Made by a program: the position numbers and the translations under genes
Shown: positions 35,202-45,906 of the stretch, piece after piece
Numbering within the stretch: the first letter of the stretch is position 1
How the letters are laid out: each line of letters opens with the position of its first letter
From: Botryotinia globosa
Lineage: Eukaryota > Ascomycota > Leotiomycetes > Helotiales > Sclerotiniaceae
Length of the DNA stretch: 64,000 bases
Assembly: GCA_014898425.1 (NCBI GenBank)
Contig: RCSZ01000005.1
Coordinates: 2,134,501 to 2,198,500, forward strand
Direction of reading: 5' to 3'
The notes under the pieces: model-generated
The model's input: only the letters and a program-made list of their open reading frames with translations
Told to the model about the DNA's origin: nothing
Database searches by the model: none

Positions 35202-38200
35202 ATGTCGGCCCTCAAGAAGCGCCTCAGTAAATTGATACCAGATCGCATCGGCAAGAGTAATAACAATAGCAACAATTCGAGCAACGAAAATGTTCCACAG
35301 CTTGCAGATGGAATTGAAGGTTCCTCTGGATCCAATGGACCATTAGCAAGCACCCCTCAAAACAATGGTGCTCAAACGCCAGAACGATCCAACTCCCGAC
35401 GCGTGAGTCGAGAGATTCTGGAGCACAATAAGGCGAGAAGAAGCATGGATAAGGAACGTGCCAAGGCCGAGAATAAGAAGAAGCAATCTTTGGCCAGAAT
35501 AGAAGATGAGAAGTTCTTGAAAGAAGGTCCAGCAGCTCTGACAGAACTTTATCGACCATACAGTATGATCCAAAGTAAACATTGGAGACATGAGGAGAGA
35601 GCTTTATTCAAGAACATCAATTGGGCTGGTAAGTTGGCATTGTCTTGCTACATACTTTCCTCTGCTAACGCTCGAATAGAAATGGATGGACAAATCATTA
35701 GTTTCAGAGCTCGAATGCATACTTTGCGAAGAATGTCTGCCAAATTGGTATTTATCGTTTTCCGTCAACAGACCATGACAATTCAGGGAGTTTTGCAAAG
35801 CTTCAAACCTGAAGAAGAACAGAATGGTAAGTTCTATCGTGAAGATTACCATGAGGAATACATCTGATCCCATTTATTTCGCAGAACATGGTACAATTTC
35901 CGAACAGATGGTTAGAACTGTCGAACATTACCCCGCCGAAACGATCGTCGTTGTTCACGCCAAAATCCGAAAATCCCTCCAAACTGTCAAGAATGCCACA
36001 GTTCATGATTACGAATTGCAAGTTTACGAAATCCACAGAGTGGTTCCGTTGACCGAAAATGTACCATTCACAGTCTACGATGCAGAAAATATCAACAGAG
36101 AGAAGGAAGTTGACATGGATGATGATTCTGGTGATGATTCGGTTGCAGCTAGTCAGCCAATGTCACCAATTTCAACAGATACACCAAGGGGTCCTCCTTC
36201 TCGTGCTTCGACTGATCTTGCACGCAATGCTTTTGCAAAATTGGATGATAAGAATCTGGAGAGTAGAAGTGAGCTTCCTTCTTTGGAATTTTAGGATTTA
36301 CAACTAACGTAAAAAAAAGCTTCTATGGACACAGCTCATCACCAAAAACGATCCCTCCCACAGAGAGTGAGACTGAACAACAGAATTATCGATTTACGAA
36401 CAACTCCAGCCCAGGCCATCTTCCGTATCCAATCGGGAATTTGCAACCTTTTCCGATCATATCTCGACACCCAAGGCTTTATTGAAATCCATACACCAAA
36501 ATTACAAGGAGGTGCTACTGAATCTGGTGCAACCGTTTTCGAGCTCAACTACTTTGGAAGACCTGCTTTCTTGGCTCAATCGCCACAATTGGCTAAGCAA
36601 ATGTGTATTGCAGCTGATTTTGAGAGAGTTTATGAAATTGGTGCAGTTTTCCGTGCAGAAGATAGTAACACGCCACGCCATTTAACCGAGTATACTGGAT
36701 TGGATCTCGAAATGGCTTTAGAAGAACATTATCATGAGGCTTTGACTCTGATTGATGGTATGTTCAAGAACCTCTGGAAAGGAATCTACGACCGATATCA
36801 AAAAGAGATTGATCTCATTGACCAATTTTATCCACATACCAAGGTCGAATGGCTAGATGAGACTCCCAGAATCCCATTCTCTGTCGGTGTTAAGATGTTG
36901 GTAGATTCGGGTTGGGTTGAAGAAGATGGAAGTATACCATCCGAAACCGAGGATCTTTCTACCCGAGCCGAGATTCGTTTGGGTGCGTTGGTGAAGGAAA
37001 AGTATCATACTGATTACTATATCCTCGACAAATTCCCTGCTTCTGTTCGACCATTTTACACCATGCCTGATCCAGAAGATGATCGATTTACCAACTCTTT
37101 CGATATTTTCATGCGTGGTCAAGAAATTTTGACTGGTGGTCAACGTATTCATGATGCTGAATTTTTGGAAAAACGTATGAAGCAAAAGGGTGTCAAACCA
37201 GAAAGCATGTCTGAATATCTTGAAGGTTTTAGATGGGGAGCACCACCTCACGCAGGTTGTGGTATTGGCCTTGAGCGTCTTACATACCTGTTCCTCAGCC
37301 TTGGCAATATTCGACTTGCATCTCTATTTCCAAGAGATCCCAAATCACTTCCAGCTGTACCTCCTACTCTGGTCCTTCGTCACGAGGATGCATCAACACT
37401 CCACCCAATCTGGGAGCAAGAAGGAAAGGAATTCACACCCGAATTACTCCCACCTTTGGAGAAGTTAATTGCCAATTATGGTGATGCAGCCAACACCTCT
37501 TGGTTAGACAAGCGCTATCACGTATGGAGACATTCGACCACTGGTGCAGCACAAGGTTATGTCATCCATAACTCGTATGCTATTATTGTTGGAGAGCCTC
37601 TTTGCGACAAATCTCAAACACCAGCCATCGTTTCTGCCTTCCTCAATTACTTGAATACCGAACATAAGAATCTGAAGCCAATTTGGATGATTATTGGTTC
37701 TCGTACCGAAGAATATCTTGGTGAAAAGTTCGGTTGGCGTACTTTGTCTCCAGCAGCCGAAGAACGTGCCGATCCTCGAAATAACCCCGCAGCTAAGGAT
37801 AATGACTTGGCACGCAAAGTTCGACATGCTGAAAAGGAGGGTATCAAACTTCAAACTCTTCCATTCAATGAACCAGTTCCAGAGGACTTCAAAGACAAGG
37901 TCAACGCACGAGTCCAAGATTGGCACAAGAACAGAAAGGGGACCCAAGTTCATCTTACAGAAATTCGACCTTGGCTTGACGAGGCTCATCGTAAATACTT
38001 TTACGCTCAAGGCCCAGATGGAACGATTCACGCCATTAATGTTCTTCATCAACTCAGTCCTGAAAATGGATACCAAGTTAAATTCTCCCTCGAATTCCCG
38101 GGTGCCCCATCTGGTACGGTTGAATCTCTTCTCCTTTACTCGATGAAGCAATTGAGTGCAGCGGAGCCCGATGTCAAACGTATCACTTTCGGTACTGGTG

Positions 38201-38424
38201 CTCAACCACATATTGAAGGTGGAAGAAACTTGGGCAAACATAGAATTAAGGCGTTGAAGAAGGCTTATGAGACAATCGTTAAGCAAGCAAGATTATTGGG
38301 CAAGAGTGAGTTTAGAGAGAAGATGGGTACATGGAATGACGGAATCTATGTTGCATATCCTAAGGGTGGTTTGGGTGCTGGTGGTATTAGAGCTTTGATG
38401 GGTTTCCTTGAGGAAGATGGTTAG
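35202..38424 (+). CDS. erdS: Aspartyl-tRNA synthetase fused to DUF2156 transferase: ergosteryl-3beta-O-L-aspartate synthase
   Basis: Four exons, 35202-35628, 35680-35826, 35885-36268 and 36320-38424, encode 1020 residues. Order: a lysine-rich extension (1-115); an anticodon-binding OB domain (about 140-260; MDGQIISFRARMHTLR, TVHDYELQVYEIHRV); an acidic Ser-rich linker (DMDDDSGDDSVAASQPMSPI); a class II catalytic domain (320-670) with RLNNRIIDLRT, motif 2 FRAEDSNTPRHLTEYTGLDL and motif 3 GCGIGLERLTYLFL; then a DUF2156/GNAT-type domain (about 685-1020; WRHSTTGAAQGYVIHNSYAI, WMIIGSRTEEYLGEKFGWRT, GGRNLGKHRIKALKKAYETI). Normal AspRS ends soon after FPRDPKSLP. This fusion is the published ErdS architecture: Asp is charged onto tRNA-Asp and moved to the 3beta-OH of ergosterol. 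A housekeeping AspRS is expected elsewhere. Confidence 0.93.
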
Positions 38425-40009
38425 ATTTCTCACCATGGAAATTCTATTTGTGGATGCAAAGGTGTGAGATGGCGGGGATTGTGTGCCTGGGATGAATTTA
38501 TAACTCTTGAGCAGAAGAAAGTAATTTCGTGAAGTGCGTTGGATGACTGGGTTGGAAGATGGATGGACGGCATGGATGGATGGGAAAGATACCTACATTG
38601 CTTTATTTGTTACTCACTAGGGTTATTTTTCTTTGCTACCTTTGATTAATAGTTTGCCATCGATTGAACCGATAGTAATTAGTCGAAGGAAATTGTACAT
38701 AGAATATAACGGATACACTAATAGATAGATCAACGTGTATTTCAAGGTCAATAACATTAGCTAATGATTCAATCCATTCTATGAATCTCAATCCCAATCA
38801 ATACTGATACCTGCCTACCTACCCCTCTTCATCGTCCCCAACCTCCCACACACGAACAAAGGACTTCAACACGTCGGGAAGGTAAAGAATCAAATCTCAT
38901 AGCCTATGCCTACTAGGTATCAAACACCAAAAACATAAAAAATAGAGATGGAAGAACCCGCATCGCCTTTTCGGTACTCGGATCTCGATATTGGCGTGGA
39001 TAGACCAGTATGGATATGGATATGGATATGGATGGATATGGATATGGATATGGATATATTGATGTCGGCGAATTGACCGGGGGAAGGAGGGGGGGGGGGG
39101 GGTCGAGAGGGGGGAGTTGTGAGTTGTGAGTTGTGAGTTGTGAGTTGTGGTCGCCTATTAAATTCGCTGACTGGCTGATTGGGTTAGGATACCCGTGCCA
39201 AGAAGTGTAGAAGTGTAGGCTGGGTATGGGGGGGGGATGTGTAAGCTTGATGCAGGTTTGTGTTTCTAGGGGGATTGATGGGGGATGGGGGGTTGATGGG
39301 GGATATGGGATGGATTTGAATGGGGGTTTGATCGATTTGGTTTGATTTTGTTTGATTTATTGGGGGAATTGGGGGAATTGGAGTGATTGGAGGGAGGGGG
39401 CGCGAGGTGTTAAATTTGAGCATTTGATTATTCGTTATGTTATAGTGGTTTTCTTTATGTATTTTTTTTTTCTTTCTTTTTTTTCTATAGGTAGGTAGGT
39501 AGGTTGATGATGAGTAATGGATAAGGAGTACATAGATGGATTAAATAGAGGTAGGTGGATATGTAGTGTTACGATAGATGTGATGGGTATTGAAGCCTAT
39601 GTGTACCATACTGACTACAGATGCTGACGCGAGATGGGTAATGGACGCTGGGTTTGTCAGATCAGATCAAATCGAATCGGATCGGATGAGAAGTTTTTGA
39701 TGCAGGGGAAGGAGATGCATTTGACGGGTAAAGGAAAGTCTGGAAGGTGTGTGGAAAATGTGGAAGGGAAAGTGTATAAAGAGGTGAATGAGGAGATGAG
39801 ATTTGTTTTCGGTGTCTGAGATTGTGTTTCTTTGTTGAGACTTGGTTGATAATATCTACGTAGATACTTATTTGTTTGTTGATTTGTGTGTGCTCGTATA
39901 CATATACACACTCGATCAAAACGAAAACGAAATATACAATTCATTGCTGATTGCTTCGAATCTCAGATTTCAAAAAAGTATAATTAAAACAGTTACATCA
40001 TCATCCATC
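38425..40009. other. 1.6 kb intergenic region with simple repeats
   Basis: 3' flank of erdS and promoter of the oxidoreductase. Contains (GGATAT)n at 39008-39056, a G12 run near 39089-39102, five TGAGTTG units at 39117-39148, a T/C tract near 39460-39490 and (GGTA)n at 39490-39503. The strand is markedly G-rich between 39060 and 39420. No supported gene; the frame that runs into the oxidoreductase from 39842 is read as 5' UTR. Confidence 0.5.
39008..39148. repeat. GGATAT, poly-G and TGAGTTG tandem repeats
   Basis: Three adjacent simple repeats are visible, all G-rich on the plus strand. Confidence 0.8.
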
Positions 40010-41065
40010 ATGTCATCCACCTCCCTCTCTCACCCTCTTCCCCAGACCATCAAAGCCCTCCTCCAACCCGACATCCACAGTCCCAAACTAATCCTCGCCA
40101 CAATTCCCACTCCCGTCGCCACCCCGGGGACCACCGAACATCTCATCCACGTACACTCCACCTCTCCCTGCGCAGGCGAACTAACCTGGACCGCCAACAT
40201 CTCCGCCTACGCATCTCTCCTCCCCAATCTCTCTCTCTCCTCTGTAACTTCCAAACTACAAATTCCCTGCTACGATCTCTCCGGAAGCGTTGTTACCGCG
40301 CCCCCGGACTCCCCTTTTCCCCCGGGCACAGAAGTTTACACGCGAACATCCTTTTCCCGTCCCGGAAACGCACGCGCCTACACCATCGCGCTGACCTCGG
40401 AGCTCGCGCGCAAACCGCACAATCTCTCCTGGGAAGAAGCAGCGAGTATACCACTTAGCGCGTTTACGGCATGGCAGGCACTCTATGTCCATGGGGGAAT
40501 GCGCTGCGTGTATGCGCTTGATGCGAAGATTGAGAATGAGGGGAAGACGGTGTTGATTAATGCTGCGGCTGGGGGGGTAGGGACGCTGCTGGTGCAGTTT
40601 GCCAAGGCGGGGGGCATAGGTGAGGTGATTGGGGTGTGCTCCGCGAGAAATGTGGAGATGGTGGGACGTCTGGGGGCGGATGTGGTGGTGGATTATCAGA
40701 GGGAGGGGGTGGGGGCGTGGGGGATGAGAACGGGGAGGAAAGTGGATTTGGTGGTGGATTTGCTAGGGGGGGAGAGTTTAGCGCAGGCGTGGAAGCTGGT
40801 GAAGAAGGGAGGGAGGGTGGTGAGTATCAAGGAGGATCCGAATGCGGTGAAGCCGATGGAAGGGGTGGCGGAGGATGTGGAGGGGAAGCTTTTTGTGATG
40901 GAGCCGGAAGGGTGGCAGTTGGAGGAAACGGCCAAGTTGATTGAGAAGGGGCAGGTGAAAGCTACGATTGATAGCGTGTGGCCATTGCGGGATTTTGAAA
41001 AGGCATTTGCGATTGTTGAGGGAGGTCATGCAAGAGGAAAGGTAATAATTAATATTAGCGAGTGA
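40010..41065 (+). CDS. Zinc-independent MDR oxidoreductase (quinone reductase / enoyl reductase-like)
   Basis: Single exon. The start is taken at the ATG at 40010 (MSSTSLSHPLPQTIKALL), giving 351 residues; an upstream in-frame ATG at 39842 would add an unlikely 56-residue leader. Features of medium-chain reductases: an N-terminal GroES-like half with PCYDLSGSVVTAPP, FPPGTEVYTRTSF and SWEEAASIPLSAFTAWQAL, then a Rossmann motif INAAAGGVGTLLVQFAK, GADVVVDYQ, DLVVDLLGGESLAQAW and a C-terminal GKVIINI. There are no zinc-ligand cysteines, as in NADPH quinone oxidoreductases and RTN4IP1-like reductases. Substrate not predictable. The first half uses C-ending codons heavily and the second half G-ending codons, with a sharp switch near 40490. 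Confidence 0.85.
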   Translation: MSSTSLSHPLPQTIKALLQPDIHSPKLILATIPTPVATPGTTEHLIHVHSTSPCAGELTWTANISAYASLLPNLSLSSVTSKLQIPCYDLSGSVVTAPPDSPFPPGTEVYTRTSFSRPGNARAYTIALTSELARKPHNLSWEEAASIPLSAFTAWQALYVHGGMRCVYALDAKIENEGKTVLINAAAGGVGTLLVQFAKAGGIGEVIGVCSARNVEMVGRLGADVVVDYQREGVGAWGMRTGRKVDLVVDLLGGESLAQAWKLVKKGGRVVSIKEDPNAVKPMEGVAEDVEGKLFVMEPEGWQLEETAKLIEKGQVKATIDSVWPLRDFEKAFAIVEGGHARGKVIINISE

Positions 41066-42641
41066 GAAAAGGGGGAAAAGACTAATGGGAACTCTCTCGG
41101 CTCTGGAATCTGAAAATTGTTTTGATTTGTATAAATTTGGAGCAATACAGGGAGTTTACTAATTATTGTCATATATCTACATACTTGAACATCGTAATAA
41201 TAGGATACCTAATCAACTATGTTAACCATTTCAAAGCGCACAATAGACTTTCCAGCGAATACAAACATCGATAGCTGAATAACCACTCTATTATCCCAAT
41301 ACTTCGCTTTACAGCCCCCTCTCTTCTCCTATCCTGAATTACTTGAACCCTTCTCCCAATAAACGATTACCTCATGGCGTTTTCTGATTGTAAAAATGCC
41401 CATTTACAAAATATCCCAGTCGTCATTCTCGCTATATTTCTCTTCGACAACTGGATATCTTAAGTATTGGGGATTGGTTATAAAGATCCATGGAAGGGCT
41501 AATGACAATGTAAAGAAAACAATCTATAATTGATAATTACCAAGACATGAATATCCGATTCCATTCATTCAACGCTATGTGATGAGGAAAAAGGTTTCAC
41601 ACGTAGTCAACTAATCCTATCCTAGTATATACTATTGATGCGTAATCATCAATTAGGTACTTCGATTAAAATAGATATCCGTCCAATTGACTATCTTGAG
41701 ATATAAATTCACGATGCGGAAGTAAATCTGGGAGAGAGATTGTATCATTTGGATTTCGTTATATGGGTTATCGGAATGTATAGACTGGATAATAAATTTA
41801 CAATTTGCAATCTATATATATAATCTCCAATCGAGGGATAATTGGAATTGATATATAACATCTAGCTGAGCCGTGGAGAAAACAAATAGCGAGGATATTA
41901 GAAAATTGGAGCTAGAAACAATCTTCAAACAAATCCTAATAATATAACATCTAACCCAACCACCCCATCTTCGATAGCCACACTATCTAAGAGGAACAAT
42001 CTGAATCCCAAAACCAAAAAAAGAGTTCGCTAAAGACTCGCATGTTTTCGAGAGCGAAAAAGTGAGATTTTAGAAGGGCTTATATCTTGGAGATATTATC
42101 GTAATCATATTCTTCTAATGTCTCTATTGAACTAAATATGTTGTTGATATTATAATACTAGCCATTGGGGAAAGTGGATTTTCAGACTGTAGATGCGTCG
42201 ATTTCCTTTTTTCTAATTGCTTGTTATGGTAATTTTGAATCCTATAAATTCGTAGACTTCAAATACTTTTTCACCATGGCTGGCACCAATTCTAATGCTA
42301 ATGCTAATTCTAATTCTAATTCTAACGCTAATTCTATGATATATATGAGGGCCAGCCCTCAAGCCCCCGGTCCTCGCTAAGCTCGTGTCCAAAATTGAAA
42401 GTCGTTCTGTGGGTGTGCGGGTAGGGTTTTCCCCTAGCCACTGGCCCGACCTAGGCTGATCGATCTGCCAGGCCAGAGATGAAAATATGGTGACCACATC
42501 CCCTCCCCCCGATTGGGCAATTTGTCGCGGAAACAATATAGAGCTATCATCTGTACAAGTGCCGCGTTTGTTTGTCGATAACTTACTCTCGCAAACATTG
42601 TAGCATGGTACTGTTGTCTTCCTAAGCGAGCTCGGTATGTA
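41066..42641. other. Intergenic, no gene seen
   Basis: 3' flank of the oxidoreductase and unassigned AT-leaning sequence. A short AATTCT/AATGCT repeat at about 42290-42335 encodes Asn-Ser repeats in one frame (42165-42380) and is regarded as simple sequence, not a gene. Confidence 0.5.
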
Positions 42642-43005
42642 CAGTAAAACTTGGCTATACCGGACTGGGATATACCGGAATCTTGGATATATCGGATTTC
42701 TTTTTAGATTTTTTAAATTTATATAGAAATATTGTATTTTTTTAATATACTAATATATTGAATACTTTTTTATAAATCTGATATAAATTTTGATAATAAA
42801 TTTGATTAAATAAGGTTTTTTTAATAATCTTGATTTGCTTTCCTTATTTAATTTTTTTCAAAAACATTAAAATTTGAAATTGAAATCGAACATAAGTGCA
42901 AAATTTTGATTAGAAATTTTAAACTATTATTTTTTATACCGAAATCTTCTTTATACCGGATTTGATTGATTCAAAATCCGAGTCCGATATAACCAAGTTT
43001 TACTG
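42642..43005. mobile_element. pogo/Tigger-like MITE
   Basis: A 364-bp element is bounded by inverted repeats of about 25 bp. The left end is CAGTAAAACTTGGCTATACC followed by GGACT; the right end, reverse-complemented, is CAGTAAAACTTGGTTATATC followed by GGACT (23 of 25 identical). TA dinucleotides flank both ends (42640-42641, 43006-43007). CAGT termini with TA target duplication are typical of pogo-type Tc1/mariner elements. The interior is AT-rich without a frame, so it is non-autonomous. Internal TATACCGGA motifs near both ends may be extra transposase sites. Confidence 0.85.
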
Positions 43006-43655
43006 TAGAACAGTTTAAGTACCTAGAATCGATTCTATACTGTAAGGTTGGTTATGAGTCTCCTTCACCGGTCCTGTCTAGCAGGCCCCGGAAAGGAGCT
43101 TCAGTTTTGACTACAATTATCATATTGAACACTGGATTATATGATTGATAGAAACACAGAACCATTTTTTCAGCAAGTCATGGCAGAAGAAAAACAGTTA
43201 ACAACAACGATCGACGGCGCGGAATCCCCACTTCGAAGCGAATGACAATATCGATGGGATTAACGTCATTGATTTTGAAGGAGAGGATGACCCGCTCAAT
43301 ATTATGAACTGGAAACCATGGCTTTATTGATGCCATGTAGTGTTGATGTCGTTGATGGTTTTCGTTTTGTAAGACAACCCAGAACGCGGAACCGGTGTTC
43401 ATTGAGGCCTGAGTGCTGACTGCTATAAATCTGGCTCCGTATTTTCCTTCATCAGCCATAGTCACTCCACAGGGGAAGAGAGCCCTGTTCTAATGGGATT
43501 TCAACTTCTGCCTTGATGACATCCATGAGAATAACGAACGGAGAGTCCAGAAAATGTTTCACATCTGTAGTCTACAAGGCCTGAGATTTCATAATGACAA
43601 AGTTTTTACGAAGCATGTGCTTATTACTAGAATCTATAATTAGGCCCTCAAAAGA
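43006..43655. other. Spacer between MITE and GNAT pseudogene
   Basis: A 95-codon minus-strand frame at 43178-43465 (MTMADEGKYGARFIAVSTQA) has no recognised motif. It could be part of a decayed gene. Not called. Confidence 0.4.
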
Positions 43656-44450
43656 TCACGCAGGACGCTTAGCTACCCATGGTAGCTCTGTCTTTCCAGC
43701 TACATAAATACCATCCCGAGGCTTCCACATCCACCAAATTAGCACCGGGCCAAAGTCGGATTCGAGCCTTCCCCATGTGTTGGTTGGAATTTCCACACGC
43801 ATATCCACTGCAATTTTCTCAATAGATCTCAAACCGAACTTTTTGTAGAGGGAATAGCCCATCTCGCTAAATTCCACAACCACCTCAACTCCCATCCTCT
43901 CGGCCCTCTCCATTCCCCATTGCATAAGCATACTTCCATAACCCTTATTGCGTTGATTTGTGTAGGTAAACATGTCATCTAGTTCTAAAAGGAGTTAGCA
44001 CGAGAGTAGGGGCCATGGACTGGGAACATCTTACGACAATGAGACCTCCACAAACGTTCGCCCCTGAATCAATAAATTTGATTCAAACCCGACTTGCGAA
44101 ATCTCGCCAACACCTTCCGGATGCCAGAGAGCAACCAATTACGGAGCACCATCCTTATAAGGAGAAGAGGTTTCGTGGAAATTCCAGTGTGCACCGCTGT
44201 AAACTACCCCCTTGGTGTCCTCGTCATCAGTCACGTATATCCAGTGGCTGGTAGGATCTTGCTCGTGATAAGACCAGAGTCTGACCTTGGACTCGGCAAC
44301 AGCTTTGGCGTATCATTCTTCGGTTGCCTCGGAAATTGGGAACAGAATATTCATGAAAGAGGTGTAGGGATCATAGTTGGAGTCCCAGAAACAATCAACG
44401 ACAGCGCTGAATTCGGCTTGAGTGGTGACTTCTTTGACGATTGGTGCCAT
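43656..44450 (-). pseudogene. Decayed GNAT N-acetyltransferase
   Basis: The minus strand from 44450 reads MAPIVKEVTTQAEFSAVVDC and continues as a recognisable fungal GNAT protein (KAVAESKVRLWSYHEQDPTS, HWIYVTDDEDTKGVVYSGAH), but a TGA near 44311 and a TAA near 44140 interrupt it. The frame then shifts by one base before GLNQIY, meets a third stop (TGA), and crosses an intron (GTAAGA donor near 44031) into FTYTNQRNKGYGSMLMQWGM ERAERMG, the acetyl-CoA-binding motif, ending at 43656. Two of the stops are explained by single C-to-T changes (CGA to TGA, CAA to TAA). The surviving second exon alone cannot be functional. Substrate of the ancestor unknown. Confidence 0.7.
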
Positions 44451-45906
44451 GATTCTGGTTGAAAGTCAAGTAATGTTTATTGTAAATGTGTTTTTGATGT
44501 TTGTATTTGCATGGGAAAGAAATGATATCGATTTGTGATCCAATTTATACTCGCGTAAACTTATATTGACCTTCCTATTCTGTAGTGAAATCGAGTCCTA
44601 TTTTGGTTCTGGTCAATGAGTAGGAATCTCAAGAATATTAGGGATCGAGATAAAGACAGATAAGAATCTCCACAATCAATGGCGCCACGGGAATTGCTTG
44701 CATGATGCAAAGGTCGAAGATATTCCGTCAGCAAATTATTGTCCCGGAGGTGTGCGCCAAGAACAGAAAGGAGCTGATGCACTTGAATTACACGTGGGTC
44801 AGTGCACATAGCCGGCTTGGTGCATACAATAGTGCGGCCGTATCTACCAAACTGCTGGGACCAGTTGAAAACTACAAAGATCCTCAGCGGACGTCCACCT
44901 CCCTGCCACCAACAACCACCAACAATCTCCATACAGGCTTTGAAATTTTCACCGCAAGTTTCCTTCATGCTACTTCATATCGACCTTTCCGAGGTACCCA
45001 TTGCGACTTTGTCTGCTCCCATGATGAATCTGTGCCTGATATGTGCATATTTATTGACGTGACATGATTATAAATCTTACCAACACCACTCCAACAACAC
45101 TTACAGAGACCAATTGCAGCGTGACAACATATTAAATCAGAACCAGAATGTGTCTGAAGTTTTGACTAAACCACCCGTGATACTACCTTGGTGGCATGAT
45201 ATTGAGCTGTGAGCCTTTGATTAGACAGCTTATCAAGTTTTTGAGAAATTGCTTACACGTGGCCACTCACTTTGATAATGGTGATTACTCATTTCTCCAA
45301 TCCTCACTTCTTAGCCACTACAGTAACCTTCATGTTTACTTCCCATAACACTCAATGATGAAACGAAATATGGGAGTAGGAGAACAACAATATACTCTCG
45401 TCGACTCCGAGGAAGGCCAAGTCGATGAAGGCACGGTCTATTAGGCAAGCCACCGCAATGGTGTCATTAGCAGATTTCAGTTGATCTTTTATCGCAACCT
45501 GAAGGAATATACCAGCAAGATATAAAGCAAAGACCCATGCCGTCAGCTACGATTACTCCTTAGATCTGGCATTTCAGACCTCGGAGAGGTGGAGTGTTTC
45601 TCGCTTAAATCAAAAGGACGCAGGCACAAAAAGTAGGTTACATGGGGTTGACGATAGTTAATTCTTATCTACTACTTTATCCGTTTCACCATCCATAACG
45701 TAGTGCTTAGCAGCAGATAGTGCGCTATCACATTGACCTGTGATATATATGCTCATCCATGCCATTCAAACCATGTTCATTTTCCACATACCATTCATGA
45801 TTATCCATAATCCTACGTTCTTCCGCACCTTCAAACCCCATCACACCAGAACGAAATGCATCATGCCAGAGGTAATATCACTACCGCCCAACCCCTATGC
45901 CTTTAT
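44451..45906. other. 1.45 kb without supported gene
   Basis: Several frames of 80-135 codons on both strands (44561-44968 minus, 44702-45067 plus, 45740-46060 plus) overlap and lack motifs. A tract near 45140-45215 reads VSEVLTKPPVILPWWHDIEL and looks protein-like, so a decayed gene may lie here, but I cannot name it. Confidence 0.4.

Noticed and set aside
37504..38286. 260-codon open frame antisense to erdS
   Set aside because: It mirrors strong codon bias of the real gene on the other strand; Cys/Leu/Phe-rich translation with no motif.
39842..40009. Upstream in-frame extension of the oxidoreductase
   Set aside because: The leader is AT-rich with untypical composition; the family start fits the ATG at 40010.
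44561..45215. Possible decayed gene downstream of the GNAT remnant
   Set aside because: Only short protein-like fragments; family could not be recognised and frames conflict.
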